A stretch of 64,000 nt of DNA, from assembly GCA_947427205.1 (NCBI GenBank), contig CANEHB010000003.1:1-64000 (forward strand), in the 5' to 3' direction. The DNA comes from an uncultured Clostridium sp. Lineage in GTDB: Bacteria > Bacillota > Clostridia > TANB77 > CAG-508. Below the pieces are notes generated by a model. That model saw only the letters and a program-made list of their open reading frames with translations. It did no database searches and was not told the DNA's origin. Position 1 is the stretch's first letter; each line of letters begins with the position of its first letter. Positions 17,464-26,918 of the stretch are shown piece after piece. A program made the position numbers and the translations under genes.

Positions 17464-19965
17464 ATGAAAAGTCCAGAATTATTATCTCCAGTAGGAGATT
17501 TCGAATGTTTAAAAGCAGCTGTACAAAATGGAGCAAACTCAGTTTATTTAGGAGCAGGAAGTTTTAATGCTAGAGCAAAAGCTACTAATTTTGATAATGA
17601 AGAATTAGCAAAAGCGATACATTATGCAAAATTAAGAAATGTCACAGTACATTTAACTTTAAATACTTTAATTAAAAATGAGGAATTTAATGATGCAGTA
17701 AATTTAGCAATTAATGCATATAATTTAGGGATAGATGCTATTATAGTACAAGATATAGGTTTGGCAAACTACTTATTAAAAAAATATCCAGAAATACCAT
17801 TGCATGCAAGTACACAAATGACAGTGCATAACTTAGATGGTGTAAAACAACTAGAAAGTAAAGGTTTTTCAAGAGTAGTTTTATCAAGAGAACTTTCTTT
17901 AGAAGATATTGAATATATCAGAAAAAATACTCATGCAGAATTAGAAGTTTTTATACATGGAGCACTTTGCATATCATATTCGGGTCAATGTTTGTTATCT
18001 AGTATGATTGGTGGACGTTCTGGAAATCGTGGACTTTGTGCTCAACCTTGCAGATTACCATATGAACTTTTTGAAGAAAGTCCAGAAAATAAACAAATTA
18101 AATCTTTAGATAAAGGATATTTATTAAGTCCACGTGATAATTTAGGAATTGAATATTTGCCAGAATTAATAAAAATGGGAATAGATTCTTTTAAAATTGA
18201 AGGACGTATGAAAACTCCTACATATGTTGGAACAGTTACAAGAATTTATAGAAAGTATATTGATTTAGTTTTAAATAATATAGATTCTGATAATAAAATT
18301 TTAAGGAATATGATAAAAAAAGAATTAGATATAGTAAATGAAGAAACCAATTTATCAGATAGAGAAGAACTAACTCAAGTTTTTAATCGAGGTGGATTTT
18401 CTACAGGTCATTTTAAACCTGCTGGAAATAAAGAACTTATTTTTAAAGATAAACCCAATAATATGGGAATATGTGTTGGTACTATATCTCATATAAACGA
18501 AAATAAAGGACATTTAAAATTAAAATTAGAAAATACACTGTCTATTGGAGATAAGGTGTCTATTAATAATGAGAGTTATACTGTTTCAGAACTTATGATA
18601 GATAATAAAAATTTTGAGAGTTTAGGAAAAGATAAAATAGTTAAAATTGGCAGAATGAAGGGGAAAATTGGAGTAGGTTCAAAAGTTTATAGAATTGAAA
18701 CAGCAAAGTTAAACAAATTCATTTCACCAACTTTTAAAGAAGATAAAGAATTTAAGAAAATAAAATTATCAGGAGAAATAGTTATAAAAAGAAATTTACC
18801 GATTTCTTTAAAAGTGAGCTCAAAAGAAGGGTTTTATAAAGATTTAGAATTTACGGCTATATCAAACAATTTACCTTTAGAAGCACAAAATACACCAGCT
18901 ACAGAAGAAAGAATTATTGAACAAATTTCAAAAACTGGTAATACAGAATTTGAATTTGAAAAAATCGATGTAATATTAGAAAGTAATTTATTTGTTCAAA
19001 AAAGTGTATTAAATGAACTTAGAAGAACAGCATTAGAGGGATTAGAAAATTTAGTTATTAAAGAAAATACTCATGATTTAAAAAATATTGAAATATTTAA
19101 CATAGATCAAAAAGGTAAAAAAGAAAAAAGTAATTTAGAAATAGATAAAGAAAGTATAGATAGAAATAATACAGTAGAAAAAGAAAATAATATTTCACTA
19201 CTTTTTAATATTTTGAATTTAAAATATGATTATAGTAATCTAGAAAATATTGATAGATTATATATACCTTTAAAGTATTTTTTTGATATTAAATATGAAA
19301 ATATAATTAAAAATTTTATATCAAAATTTAATACATATGTATATATGCCTAGTATTTTAAAGGATAAAAGAATTAATAATATAAATCTTGATGCAATAAT
19401 CTCTAAATTTAATATAAAAGGTTTTGTAGTTTCAAGTATGTCACAAATAGAAAAACTATCAAAATATAATTTAGACTTAATAGGAAATTTTACTTTAAAT
19501 ATCTATAACAGTCATTCTATAGAATCTTTAAAAGAATATGGATTATCTAGTTTTACTGTTTCTACAGAATTAGATAAAATTGAAATAAATAATATAATTA
19601 ATAATTCAAATTTAAAATCAGAAGTTATTGTTTATGGAAAATTACCAGTTATGACAAATAATTATTGTTATCTTGGAAAGTCAAACAAATGCTATGAAAG
19701 ATGTGATAAAAAATGTAAACTAGAAAATATTTATTATTTAAAAGATAGAATGAATTTTAATTTTAGAATTATTCCAGATAATGTATCTACAATAACAACA
19801 ATGTATAATAGTAAAATTTTATCAGTAGTAATAAATGACATAAATGTTGATTCTATAAGAATAGATATTTTGGATGAAAAGCCATCTGAAGTACAAAATA
19901 TAATTAATATAGTTAAATCAGGAAAAAGATTTGAGGGAAAAGATTATACCAATGGAAACTTTTAA
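17464..19965 (+). CDS. U32 family peptidase-like protein (RlhA/TrhP type, with C-terminal DUF3656)
   Basis: U32 family protein with the PROSITE-type signature EVFIHGALCISYSGQCLLSS near residues 160-180, preceded by ELLSPVGDFECLKAAVQNGA at the start. Family members RlhA and TrhP/YrrN are needed for hydroxylation of 23S rRNA C2501 and tRNA U34, using prephenate and Fe-S chemistry; older annotations call them collagenases. The first 330 residues are the U32 core; the middle contains a beta domain, and the last 250 are the variable C-terminal extension with a second cysteine cluster (CYLGKSNKCYERCDKKC). Total 833 aa. A GTG at 17428 is ignored because GAGGAAAATAT precedes ATG 17464. RNA hydroxylation is inferred from the family. 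Confidence 0.85.
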   Translation: MKSPELLSPVGDFECLKAAVQNGANSVYLGAGSFNARAKATNFDNEELAKAIHYAKLRNVTVHLTLNTLIKNEEFNDAVNLAINAYNLGIDAIIVQDIGLANYLLKKYPEIPLHASTQMTVHNLDGVKQLESKGFSRVVLSRELSLEDIEYIRKNTHAELEVFIHGALCISYSGQCLLSSMIGGRSGNRGLCAQPCRLPYELFEESPENKQIKSLDKGYLLSPRDNLGIEYLPELIKMGIDSFKIEGRMKTPTYVGTVTRIYRKYIDLVLNNIDSDNKILRNMIKKELDIVNEETNLSDREELTQVFNRGGFSTGHFKPAGNKELIFKDKPNNMGICVGTISHINENKGHLKLKLENTLSIGDKVSINNESYTVSELMIDNKNFESLGKDKIVKIGRMKGKIGVGSKVYRIETAKLNKFISPTFKEDKEFKKIKLSGEIVIKRNLPISLKVSSKEGFYKDLEFTAISNNLPLEAQNTPATEERIIEQISKTGNTEFEFEKIDVILESNLFVQKSVLNELRRTALEGLENLVIKENTHDLKNIEIFNIDQKGKKEKSNLEIDKESIDRNNTVEKENNISLLFNILNLKYDYSNLENIDRLYIPLKYFFDIKYENIIKNFISKFNTYVYMPSILKDKRINNINLDAIISKFNIKGFVVSSMSQIEKLSKYNLDLIGNFTLNIYNSHSIESLKEYGLSSFTVSTELDKIEINNIINNSNLKSEVIVYGKLPVMTNNYCYLGKSNKCYERCDKKCKLENIYYLKDRMNFNFRIIPDNVSTITTMYNSKILSVVINDINVDSIRIDILDEKPSEVQNIINIVKSGKRFEGKDYTNGNF

Positions 19966-20054
19966 AAATTAATATGTAAGATGCTTTTTACTTTATAACA
20001 TATGTTAATATGAAAAATAAGTAGAAAAATGTCTTTAATCTTTTAAAAAAAAGC

Positions 20055-20083
20055 TTGCAATTATTGAAAAATAAGTATATAAT
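20055..20083 (+). promoter_or_regulatory. Promoter of the rimP-nusA-infB cluster
   Basis: TTGCAA, a 17-bp spacer and TATAAT, 25 bp before the rimP leader hairpin. Confidence 0.75.
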
Positions 20084-20108
20084 ATCTATATCGTAATAAA
20101 TGGACTAG

Positions 20109-20133
20109 AAGAGTGGGAACCAATCCCACTCTT
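20109..20133 (+). promoter_or_regulatory. rimP leader hairpin
   Basis: AAGAGTGGG / CCCACTCTT with a 7-nt loop in the 5' leader of rimP. This matches the conserved hairpin described upstream of rimP/ylxS in Bacillota. A role in autoregulation or attenuation is proposed for the family; only the structure is visible here. Confidence 0.7.
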
Positions 20134-20164
20134 TACTAATGTAAATTAAAATGGAGGTGATGTT

Positions 20165-20626
20165 TTGGCACAAAATAGTATAGAATCTAAGGTTGAAAAA
20201 CTATTAGAGAAAACTATAGTAGATTTAGGATATGATTTATATGATGTAAGATATGAAAAAGAAGGAAAAGACTATTATTTAAGAATTATTATTGATAATG
20301 AAAAAGGTATTAATATTAGTGATTGTGAAAAAGTAAATAATGGGATAAATGATATTTTAGATGAGGCCGATTATATAAAAGAACAATATTTTTTAGAAGT
20401 TTCATCACCAGGTCTTGAAAGAGTTTTAAGAAAAGAAAAACATTTCATAAAACAGATAGGAAATGAAATAAGCATAAAACTTTTTAAAGCTATAAATAAA
20501 CAAAAAGAACTAATTGGAGTTTTAAAAGAATATAATAATAATGAAATTATAATAGAAATAGATAGTAGTGATATGAAAATAGATTTAAAAGATGTCGCTA
20601 TTGCAAAAACCGTATACAATTGGTAG
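20165..20626 (+). CDS. rimP: Ribosome maturation factor RimP
   Basis: 30S assembly factor that binds S12 during maturation. The 153-aa protein has the N-terminal alpha/beta domain (IVDLGYDLYDVRYEKEGKDYYLRI), the central CEKVNNGINDILDEAD helix and VSSPGLERVL, all diagnostic, and a C-terminal SH3-like domain. It starts at TTG 20165 after a full GGAGGTGAT ribosome-binding site. It is the first gene of the classical rimP-nusA-ylxR-ylxQ-infB-rbfA order. Confidence 0.95.
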   Translation: MAQNSIESKVEKLLEKTIVDLGYDLYDVRYEKEGKDYYLRIIIDNEKGINISDCEKVNNGINDILDEADYIKEQYFLEVSSPGLERVLRKEKHFIKQIGNEISIKLFKAINKQKELIGVLKEYNNNEIIIEIDSSDMKIDLKDVAIAKTVYNW

Positions 20627-20681
20627 ATATAATAGAACAAAAGTTAATTTTATAAAATTGCAAAAGATAGATAATATAAAA

Positions 20682-20732
20682 GGGTTTATAGGTAAAACCA
20701 TATTAAAAACCTAAATATTATTATACAAGGAT
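20682..20732 (+). promoter_or_regulatory. H-type pseudoknot leader, copy 1 (nusA)
   Basis: GGTTT pairs with AAACC around the loop ATAGGTA; loop TAGGT can pair with the downstream ACCTA in AAAAACCTAAAT. AAGGATT, the ribosome-binding site, follows 12 nt later. The same arrangement, with different stem bases, occurs at 31791-31837 and 36351-36400. Confidence 0.65.
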
Positions 20733-20743
20733 TGATATAAAAA

Positions 20744-21865
20744 ATGAAAAACGTTGATGTAAAAGAATTAATAGCAGTTATGGACGAATTAGAAAAAGAA
20801 AGAGGAATAAGCAAAGAATATTTAGTAAATGCGTTAGAAGAAGCATTAGTAAAAGCATATAAACAAAACTTTGATGCAGATGAAAATGCTGATAATGTAA
20901 AAGTTACTATTGATAAAATTACAGGAGAAATGCATGTTTATTCTGCAAGAGAAGTTGTTCCAGAACTTGCTATTCCAGAATTAGAAATCACATTAGAAGA
21001 TGCTAGAAAAATTGATAAAAACTATAATGTAGGAGATATAGTTAATATTGAAATTAAACCAAAAGATTTTGGAAGAATAGCTGCACAAAAAGCGAAACAA
21101 GTTGTTGTTCAAAAAATCAGAGAAGCAGAAAAAGATATGGTTTTCACAGAATTTAATGATAAAAAGGGTGAAATTGTTTCTGGATTAATTCAAAAAGCAG
21201 ATGGAAAAATTGTTGTTATGGATTTAGGAAAACTTGAAGGAGTTATGCCACTTAAAGAACAAATACCTACAGAAAATTATAAAGTAAATGATAAAATAAG
21301 AGGTTATGTTTTAGAAGTAGAAAAAGGATTAAAAGGAACTCCACAAGTTATAGTTTCAAGAAGTCATCCAGATTTTGTAAGAAAATTATTTGAATTTGAA
21401 ATTCCTGAAATATATGAAGGATTAATAGAAATTAAAAGTGTTTCAAGGGATGCAGGTTCAAGAAGTAAAGTAGCTGTATATTCAAGAGATCAAAATATAG
21501 ATCCAGTTGGTTCTTGTGTTGGACAAAAAGGTGTAAGAATTCAAAATATAATTAATGAATTAAATGGAGAAAAAATTGATGTTATAGAATGGAATGAAGA
21601 TCCAGCAATTTATATAGCTGCAGCGTTACTTCCAGCACAAGTTATGGCAGTTGATGTTAAAGAAGAAGAAAAATTTGCACAAGTTATAGTTCCAGATGAT
21701 CAATTATCATTAGCAATAGGTAAATCAGGTCAAAATGCAAGACTTGCAGCAAGACTTACAAATTGGAAAATAGATATAAAATCAGAATCTCAAATAAGAG
21801 AAATATTATTAGCACAAGCTGAAGCAGAAGAAATAGAAGAGACTGAAGAAACAAGTGAAGAATAA
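20744..21865 (+). CDS. nusA: Transcription termination/antitermination factor NusA
   Basis: RNA polymerase-associated elongation factor. Order of domains: N-terminal RNAP-binding domain (1-125, with ELEKERGISKEYLVNALEEAL), S1 domain (about 135-200), KH1 (about 230-300, with DPVGSCVGQKGVRI) and KH2 (about 300-345, with QLSLAIGKSGQNARLAA), and a short acidic tail. Length (373 aa) is typical of Bacillota NusA, which lack the E. coli acidic repeats. It follows rimP by 117 bp; that gap holds the first copy of the pseudoknot leader, suggesting separate translational control. Confidence 0.96.
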   Translation: MKNVDVKELIAVMDELEKERGISKEYLVNALEEALVKAYKQNFDADENADNVKVTIDKITGEMHVYSAREVVPELAIPELEITLEDARKIDKNYNVGDIVNIEIKPKDFGRIAAQKAKQVVVQKIREAEKDMVFTEFNDKKGEIVSGLIQKADGKIVVMDLGKLEGVMPLKEQIPTENYKVNDKIRGYVLEVEKGLKGTPQVIVSRSHPDFVRKLFEFEIPEIYEGLIEIKSVSRDAGSRSKVAVYSRDQNIDPVGSCVGQKGVRIQNIINELNGEKIDVIEWNEDPAIYIAAALLPAQVMAVDVKEEEKFAQVIVPDDQLSLAIGKSGQNARLAARLTNWKIDIKSESQIREILLAQAEAEEIEETEETSEE

Positions 21866-21883
21866 TTTTAGGATGTGATTAAT

Positions 21884-22150
21884 TTGGTAGTAAAAAAGAA
21901 ACCAGCAAGAACATGTATGGCTTGCAACGAACAAAAAGAAAAGCAAGAATTGGTAAGAATTGTTAGATCAAAAGATGGAATAATTGAAGTTGATTTAAGT
22001 GGAAAAAAAAGTGGAAGAGGTGCTTATATTTGCAAAAAAGAAGAGTGCCTAGAAAAAATTATGAAATCAAAAAGATTAGAAAGAATTTTTGAGCAAGAAA
22101 TAAGTTCTAAAATTTATGAAAGTTTAAGAGGTGTAATTGTTGATAAATAA
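21884..22150 (+). CDS. ylxR: YlxR family RNA-binding protein
   Basis: Small basic protein (DUF448) always found between nusA and infB in Bacillota; reported to bind RNA and, in some species, to influence RNase P. Conserved features seen: RTCMACNEQKEKQELVRIVR and GRGAYICKKEECLEK. The TTG at 21884 is preferred over the GTG at 21875 because the latter is part of the AGGATGTGAT ribosome-binding site. The 3' end overlaps the ylxQ start. Confidence 0.9.
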   Translation: MVVKKKPARTCMACNEQKEKQELVRIVRSKDGIIEVDLSGKKSGRGAYICKKEECLEKIMKSKRLERIFEQEISSKIYESLRGVIVDK

Positions 22151-22463
22151 AGTTTATGGCTTACTAGGAATTAGTGCTAAAGCAGGCAAACTAATTTCTG
22201 GAACAGACATTATATTAGAACAAATGGCAAAGAAAAAAGTAAATCTTGTTATTGTTGCCGAAGATGCTTCGGAAAAAACTATTAAAAATATGAAATATTA
22301 TTGTGAAAAAGAGAATGTAAAATTAATAGTTTATGGAAGTATAAATGAAAATAGTAAAGCGATAGGTAAACACAATAGAGCAGTTATAGGAATTGTAGAT
22401 AAGAATTTTGCCAATAGCATAGAAAAAGTAATTCATGGAGGTGAACCACTTGGAAAAATTTAA
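22140..22463 (+). CDS. ylxQ: YlxQ, L7Ae/L30e-like ribosomal protein
   Basis: A 107-aa L7Ae-family RNA-binding protein expected to recognise kink-turns. GLLGISAKAGKLISGTD and LVIVAEDASEKT are the family blocks. There are two adjacent TTG candidates (22137 and 22140) after AAGAGGTG; the second gives the better spacing. It overlaps ylxR upstream and infB downstream, consistent with translational coupling. Confidence 0.9.
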   Translation: MINKVYGLLGISAKAGKLISGTDIILEQMAKKKVNLVIVAEDASEKTIKNMKYYCEKENVKLIVYGSINENSKAIGKHNRAVIGIVDKNFANSIEKVIHGGEPLGKI

Positions 22464-25276
22464 AATTCACGAAGTGGCTAAAAAAATAGGGGTAGAAACT
22501 AAGAAAGTTTTAGACGTAGCTAAAGAAGCTCGGGATCAATGTTAAAAGCCATTTAAGTTCTATTACAGAAGATGAAATGAAAAAAATAGAAAAATTATTT
22601 AAAGGAGTTTCAAAAACAAAATCTATGGAAAATAAAAAAGAAAAAAATGAAGAGCCAGTAATTATTAGAAGAGCAGTAATTATTAATGATGAAGAAGAGA
22701 AGAAAGAAGAAGAAAGAAAAAAAGCTGAGCAATCAAGAAAAAAAGATGTTGGGTTTATAGAGAATAAAAGAAATAAGGACTATAATATAGTTTATAGAGA
22801 TAAACCAACCAAACCTCTTACTGTTAGTGAATTATTAGGAATTGGAAAGAAAAAGGAAGAGCCTAAACCAGTAGTAGAACCAGAAAAAGAAGAAACTAAA
22901 AAAGAAGAAAATGAAGTAAATAGTAAAGAAGAGAAAGTTGCTGATGTAAAAGAACCAGAAACTTCTAATAATGATGCTCAAAAATCTAATGAAAATAGCA
23001 GTGAAAAACCAAAATTTGAAAATAGAAAAGAAACTCAAAATAATAATAATAAATTTAATAATTACAATAAAGACAGAAATAACAATGGATATAACAATAA
23101 AAGAAACTTTAATAATGGAAATGATCAAAAAGGTGGATTTAATAAAAGAGAAGGTAATGGTAATAATAGAAATAATGGTGGTCAAAGAAGATTAGATGAT
23201 AAAGGAATAGATAAAAAAATAAAAAATATTATGGAAGTTGATATTCCTGCTGAAAAAGAAAATGTTAGAGATTACGGAAATAAAGCTAAAGATAAAGCTA
23301 AATTAAATAGACAACAAGATGAACAAAAAGCTAAAAAAGTTAATCGTAAAGGTAATGGAAATGACTTTGACTCAGATAAATTGAATAATTTAAAAAGACA
23401 AAATAAATTATCTAACATGTATGATGGTGGAGAAATGTTAGATTACTATGATTTAAGTACAGAAAGAGGAAGAAGAGCTAAAAAGAAAAATAATAAACAA
23501 GAAAATAGAACAAAACAAAAAATCTTTAAATTAACAGAAATCACAATACCAGAAACAATTACAGTTAAAGACTTAGCATCTGAAATGAAAATAACAAGTG
23601 GTGATGTAATTAAAAAGTTATTAAATTTAGGAATAATGGCAACAATAAATAATGAAGTTGATTTTGATACAGCATATTTAATAGCACAAGAATATGGAAT
23701 TAATGCAGTAAAGAAAAATGTTGTAACAGACGAAGACATATTAATTGATGAAACAGAAGATAGAGAAGAAGATTTAAAACCAAGACCACCAGTTATAGTT
23801 GTTATGGGACACGTTGACCATGGTAAAACATCACTTTTAGATGCTATTAGAAGTACAAATGTAATTGAAGGTGAATCAGGAGGAATTACACAACATATTG
23901 GTGCATACCAAGTAAAAATTAATGATAGAGATATAACATTCTTAGATACACCAGGACATGAAGCTTTTACATCTATGCGTGCTAGAGGTGCAATGATTAC
24001 TGATATAGCAATATTAGTAGTTGCAGCCAATGATGGTGTAATGCCTCAAACAATTGAAGCTATAAATCATGCTAAAGCCGCAGAAATACCAATCATTGTT
24101 GCTGTAAATAAAATGGATTTACCGGATGCGAACTTTGAAAGAGTACAACAAGAATTAATGAAATATGAATTAGTACCAGAAGCTTGGGGTGGAGATACAA
24201 TTTATGTTCCAATTTCTGCAAAAAAACATGAAGGTATAGATAATCTTTTAGAAATGGTATTATTAGAAGCTGATGTATTAGAACTAAAAGCAAATCCAAC
24301 AAAACAAGCAAAAGGTACTGTAATTGAAGCAAGACTTGATAAATCAAGAGGACCAGTAGCGACAATGCTTGTACAAAGAGGAAAATTAGATGTTGGAGAT
24401 ACTATTATAGTTGGTTCTTCAATAGGTAGAATAAGAACAATGCAAAATGATAAAGGTAAAAAAGTTAAATTTGCAGGTCCATCAACACCAGTTGAAATAA
24501 CAGGTTTAACAACAGTTCCAGAATCTGGAGATACTTTCTATGAAGTAAAAGATGAAAGAACAGCGAAACATTTAATTGAAAAAAGACAATATGAAAAACA
24601 TCAAAAAGAAATTAATGTTAGTACAGTTGTTACTCTTGATGATTTATTTAACAAGATTGAAAGTGAAAACTTAAAACAATTAAACTTAATAGTAAAAGCA
24701 GATGTTCAGGGGTCTGTTGAAGCATTAAAACAATCACTAGAAAAACTTTCAAATGAGGAAGTAAGAGTAAAAGTTATACACTCAAATGTTGGTGGTGTAA
24801 CAGAATCAGATGTGACACTTGCAAAAGTTTCAGGAGCAATTATAATTGCATTTAACGTAAGACCTGAAGTAATAGCAAAAACAATAGCAGATAAAGAGGG
24901 AGTTGAAATAAAACAATACTCTGTAATTTATGATGCTATAAATGATATAGAAGCTGCAATGAAAGGAATGCTTGATCCAGTTTATAAAGAAGTTGTTATA
25001 GGAACAGCTGAAATAAGACAAACATTTAAAGTTTCAAATGTTGGAACAATTGCTGGTACTTATGTATTAACTGGAAAGGTAGCTAGAAATGCAGGAATAA
25101 GAGTAATTAGAGATAATATAGTTATACATGATGGAAAATTAGTTTCTTTAAAAAGATTTAAAGATGATGTTAAAGAAGTTGATAAAGGATATGAATGTGG
25201 ACTTCAAATTGAAAACTTTAATGATTTAAAAGAAAGTGATCAGTTAGAAGTATATGTTATGGAACAAGTAAAATAA
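22450..25276 (+). CDS. infB: Translation initiation factor IF-2, frameshifted near N-terminus
   Basis: GTPase that positions fMet-tRNA on the 30S subunit; essential. TTG 22450 has a perfect GGAGGTGA upstream. The first frame gives [20 protein letters not shown], then LDVAKEA, then CGG and a stop four codons later. Skipping C22531 continues [19 protein letters not shown], the conserved IF2_N domain 1, and the rest of a 941-aa protein. Then come a charged and Asn-rich disordered region (roughly 60-340), a second IF2_N block, the G domain with GHVDHGKTS near residue 452 and [12 protein letters not shown] and SAK, and C-terminal beta barrels. Starting at the ATG 22577 would delete a conserved domain. 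Because infB is essential, the break is unlikely to be a null mutation. Confidence 0.93.
22531..22534 (+). other. CGGG +1 frameshift site in infB
   Basis: Context GCT CGG GAT CAA TGT TAA in frame 0. Reading GCT then GGG, skipping C, restores [11 protein letters not shown] of the conserved IF2_N domain. Confidence 0.88.
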
Positions 25277-25290
25277 GAACTTTTGAGGAC

Positions 25291-25324
25291 GTTTGTTAGT
25301 GGACATTTTTGTCCACTAACAAAC
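25291..25324. repeat. Perfect inverted repeat, GGACA-type repeat copy 2
   Basis: A 15-bp perfect stem, GTTTGTTAGTGGACA and its complement, with a 4-nt T loop, 14 bp after infB. It could act as a terminator or mRNA end, but there is no T-run after it. The block GACGTTTGTT is shared with the truB-ispG gap. Confidence 0.7.
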
Positions 25325-25384
25325 ATATGTTATAAAAAAGCATATATTGAAATAAATGTATAAAATTATTTATTAACATGTGTC

Positions 25385-25430
25385 CATAAAAGGACAAAAA
25401 TGTCCATCGACAAATGTACCCAAAAGTACT
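25385..25430. repeat. GGACA-type repeat copy 3
   Basis: TAAAAGGACAAAAATGTCCATC followed by ACAAATGTACCCAAAAG, the same order of blocks as 7664-7706. Confidence 0.5.
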
Positions 25431-25494
25431 AAAAAGCAAGAGATTTTAAAAGCTTCTTTATAAAAACACTATGTAAATTAGAAAGGAATAGAAA

Positions 25495-25848
25495 ATGCCT
25501 AGTAATAGAATGAATAAAATAGATGAAGAATTAAAAAAAGAAATTAGTAGTATAATTTCTTTAGAATTAAAAAATCCTCATCTTACAGGATTAATAAGTG
25601 TAAGTAAAGTAAAAACTACACCAGATTTAAGATTTGCAAGAGTTTATGTAACAATGATAAACGAAAAAAGCAAAAAAGAAAATTTAACTATTTTAAAACA
25701 ATCAAGTGGTTATATTAGAAGTGCTATAGCTAAGAAAATTAACTTAAGATATACTCCAGAACTTATATTTGAATTTGATGAATCTTTAGAATATGGTTCA
25801 AGAATAGATGAAATATTAAAAGATATTACAAAGGATTTTAATAAATAA
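25495..25848 (+). CDS. rbfA: Ribosome-binding factor A
   Basis: Cold-shock 30S maturation factor with a KH-like fold that binds near the 16S 5' end. Seen: RMNKIDEELKKEISSII at the start, NPHLTGLISVSKVKTTPDLRFARVYV in the centre and LRYTPELIFEFDESLEYGSRI near the end. At 117 aa it is normal. It follows infB in the canonical order, but 218 bp of repeats separate them. Confidence 0.95.
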   Translation: MPSNRMNKIDEELKKEISSIISLELKNPHLTGLISVSKVKTTPDLRFARVYVTMINEKSKKENLTILKQSSGYIRSAIAKKINLRYTPELIFEFDESLEYGSRIDEILKDITKDFNK

Positions 25849-25930
25849 GAGTACAATAATTTGATTGTGACATCTCTTCTAAGTACTTTTCAAAGCTATA
25901 GTTTATAATCAAAGATAGGAGAATAAAAGT

Positions 25931-26887
25931 ATGACTTTAGATGATATATTAATAGAAATAAAAAAAGCTGAAAATATAGCGATAATGGCACATGAGGCTC
26001 CTGATGGTGACGCAATAGGTAGCTCTCTAGCTTTTGTGCTTGCTTTAAGAAATATGGGAAAAAATGCATTTGTAGTAATGAAAGATGAATTTCCTCAAAA
26101 TTTTTCATATTTACCTGGAAGAGAATATATGAAGTATGACTTAGAATTTGAATCACCAGATCTAGCAATAGTATTAGACTGTCCTAATATAAAAAGAGTA
26201 AATGCTGATGCTAGAGTATATTTTGAAAAAGCAAAAGTAACAGTAGAAATTGATCATCATACAAAAAATGATATGTTTGCAGATTATAATATTGTAAATC
26301 ATGTTTCACCAGCAACAGCACAAATTTTAGTATCTAGTTTTGAATATTTAAATATTGAAATAACTAAAGAAATAGGAGAATGTTTGTTAACAGGAATAAT
26401 TACAGATACTAATGGATTTAGAAATACTAATGTTACAGTTGAGTCTTTCGAATTTGCTTCTTTAGCATTGGAAAATGGAATAAATTTATCTAAGATTTAT
26501 AAACAGGCTATGATGACAATGACTCATTCAAAGTTTGAAGCTCAAAAACTTGCAATGAATAGAATGGAATTTTTTGAAGATGGAAGAATTTCATTTACAT
26601 ATTTAACAAAAGCTGATGATGAGGCACTTAATATAAAAGCAGGAGAACATGATGGTATAGTTGAAATAGGAAAAAGTATTGAGGGAGTAGAAGTTTCAAT
26701 ATTTTTATATGAAAAAGAAAAAGGTTTTAAAGCTTCACTTCGTTCAAATGAGTATGTTAATGTATCAGAAGTTTGCTTAACTTTTGGTGGTGGTGGACAT
26801 ATTAAAGCTGCTGCGACTACTTTAAATATGAGTTTTGATGAAGCTAAAAATGCCATAATTTCAGAGGTTTCAAAATATTTAAAATAA
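25931..26887 (+). CDS. nrnA: Bifunctional oligoribonuclease / pAp phosphatase NrnA
   Basis: DHH phosphoesterase degrading short oligoribonucleotides and 3'-phosphoadenosine 5'-phosphate. Metal motifs: AHEAPDGDAIGSS, ALVLDCPN-type DCPN, and EIDHHTKNDMFADYN. The C-terminal DHHA1 domain carries FGGGGHIKAAA. 318 aa, complete. In Bacillota it commonly follows rbfA, as here, 82 bp downstream; the ribosome-binding site is GATAGGAG. Confidence 0.93.
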   Translation: MTLDDILIEIKKAENIAIMAHEAPDGDAIGSSLAFVLALRNMGKNAFVVMKDEFPQNFSYLPGREYMKYDLEFESPDLAIVLDCPNIKRVNADARVYFEKAKVTVEIDHHTKNDMFADYNIVNHVSPATAQILVSSFEYLNIEITKEIGECLLTGIITDTNGFRNTNVTVESFEFASLALENGINLSKIYKQAMMTMTHSKFEAQKLAMNRMEFFEDGRISFTYLTKADDEALNIKAGEHDGIVEIGKSIEGVEVSIFLYEKEKGFKASLRSNEYVNVSEVCLTFGGGGHIKAAATTLNMSFDEAKNAIISEVSKYLK

Positions 26888-26918
26888 AAGTAAAACTTAA
26901 TTATTTGAGAGGAAATAA

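Noticed and set aside
20682..20732. preQ1 riboswitch
   Set aside because: The pseudoknot layout is similar, but the loop and tail sequences differ and none of the three downstream genes concerns queuosine. It is kept as an unassigned motif.
23006..23190. A separate small gene in the Asn-rich part of infB
   Set aside because: Long open frames here in other registers come from the repetitive AAT/AAA-rich coding sequence. They lack ribosome-binding sites and homology.
22577..25276. infB starting at the ATG 22577 as the full gene
   Set aside because: The preceding 42 codons in two frames encode the conserved IF2_N domain with a perfect ribosome-binding site, so this start would be an artefact of the frameshift.
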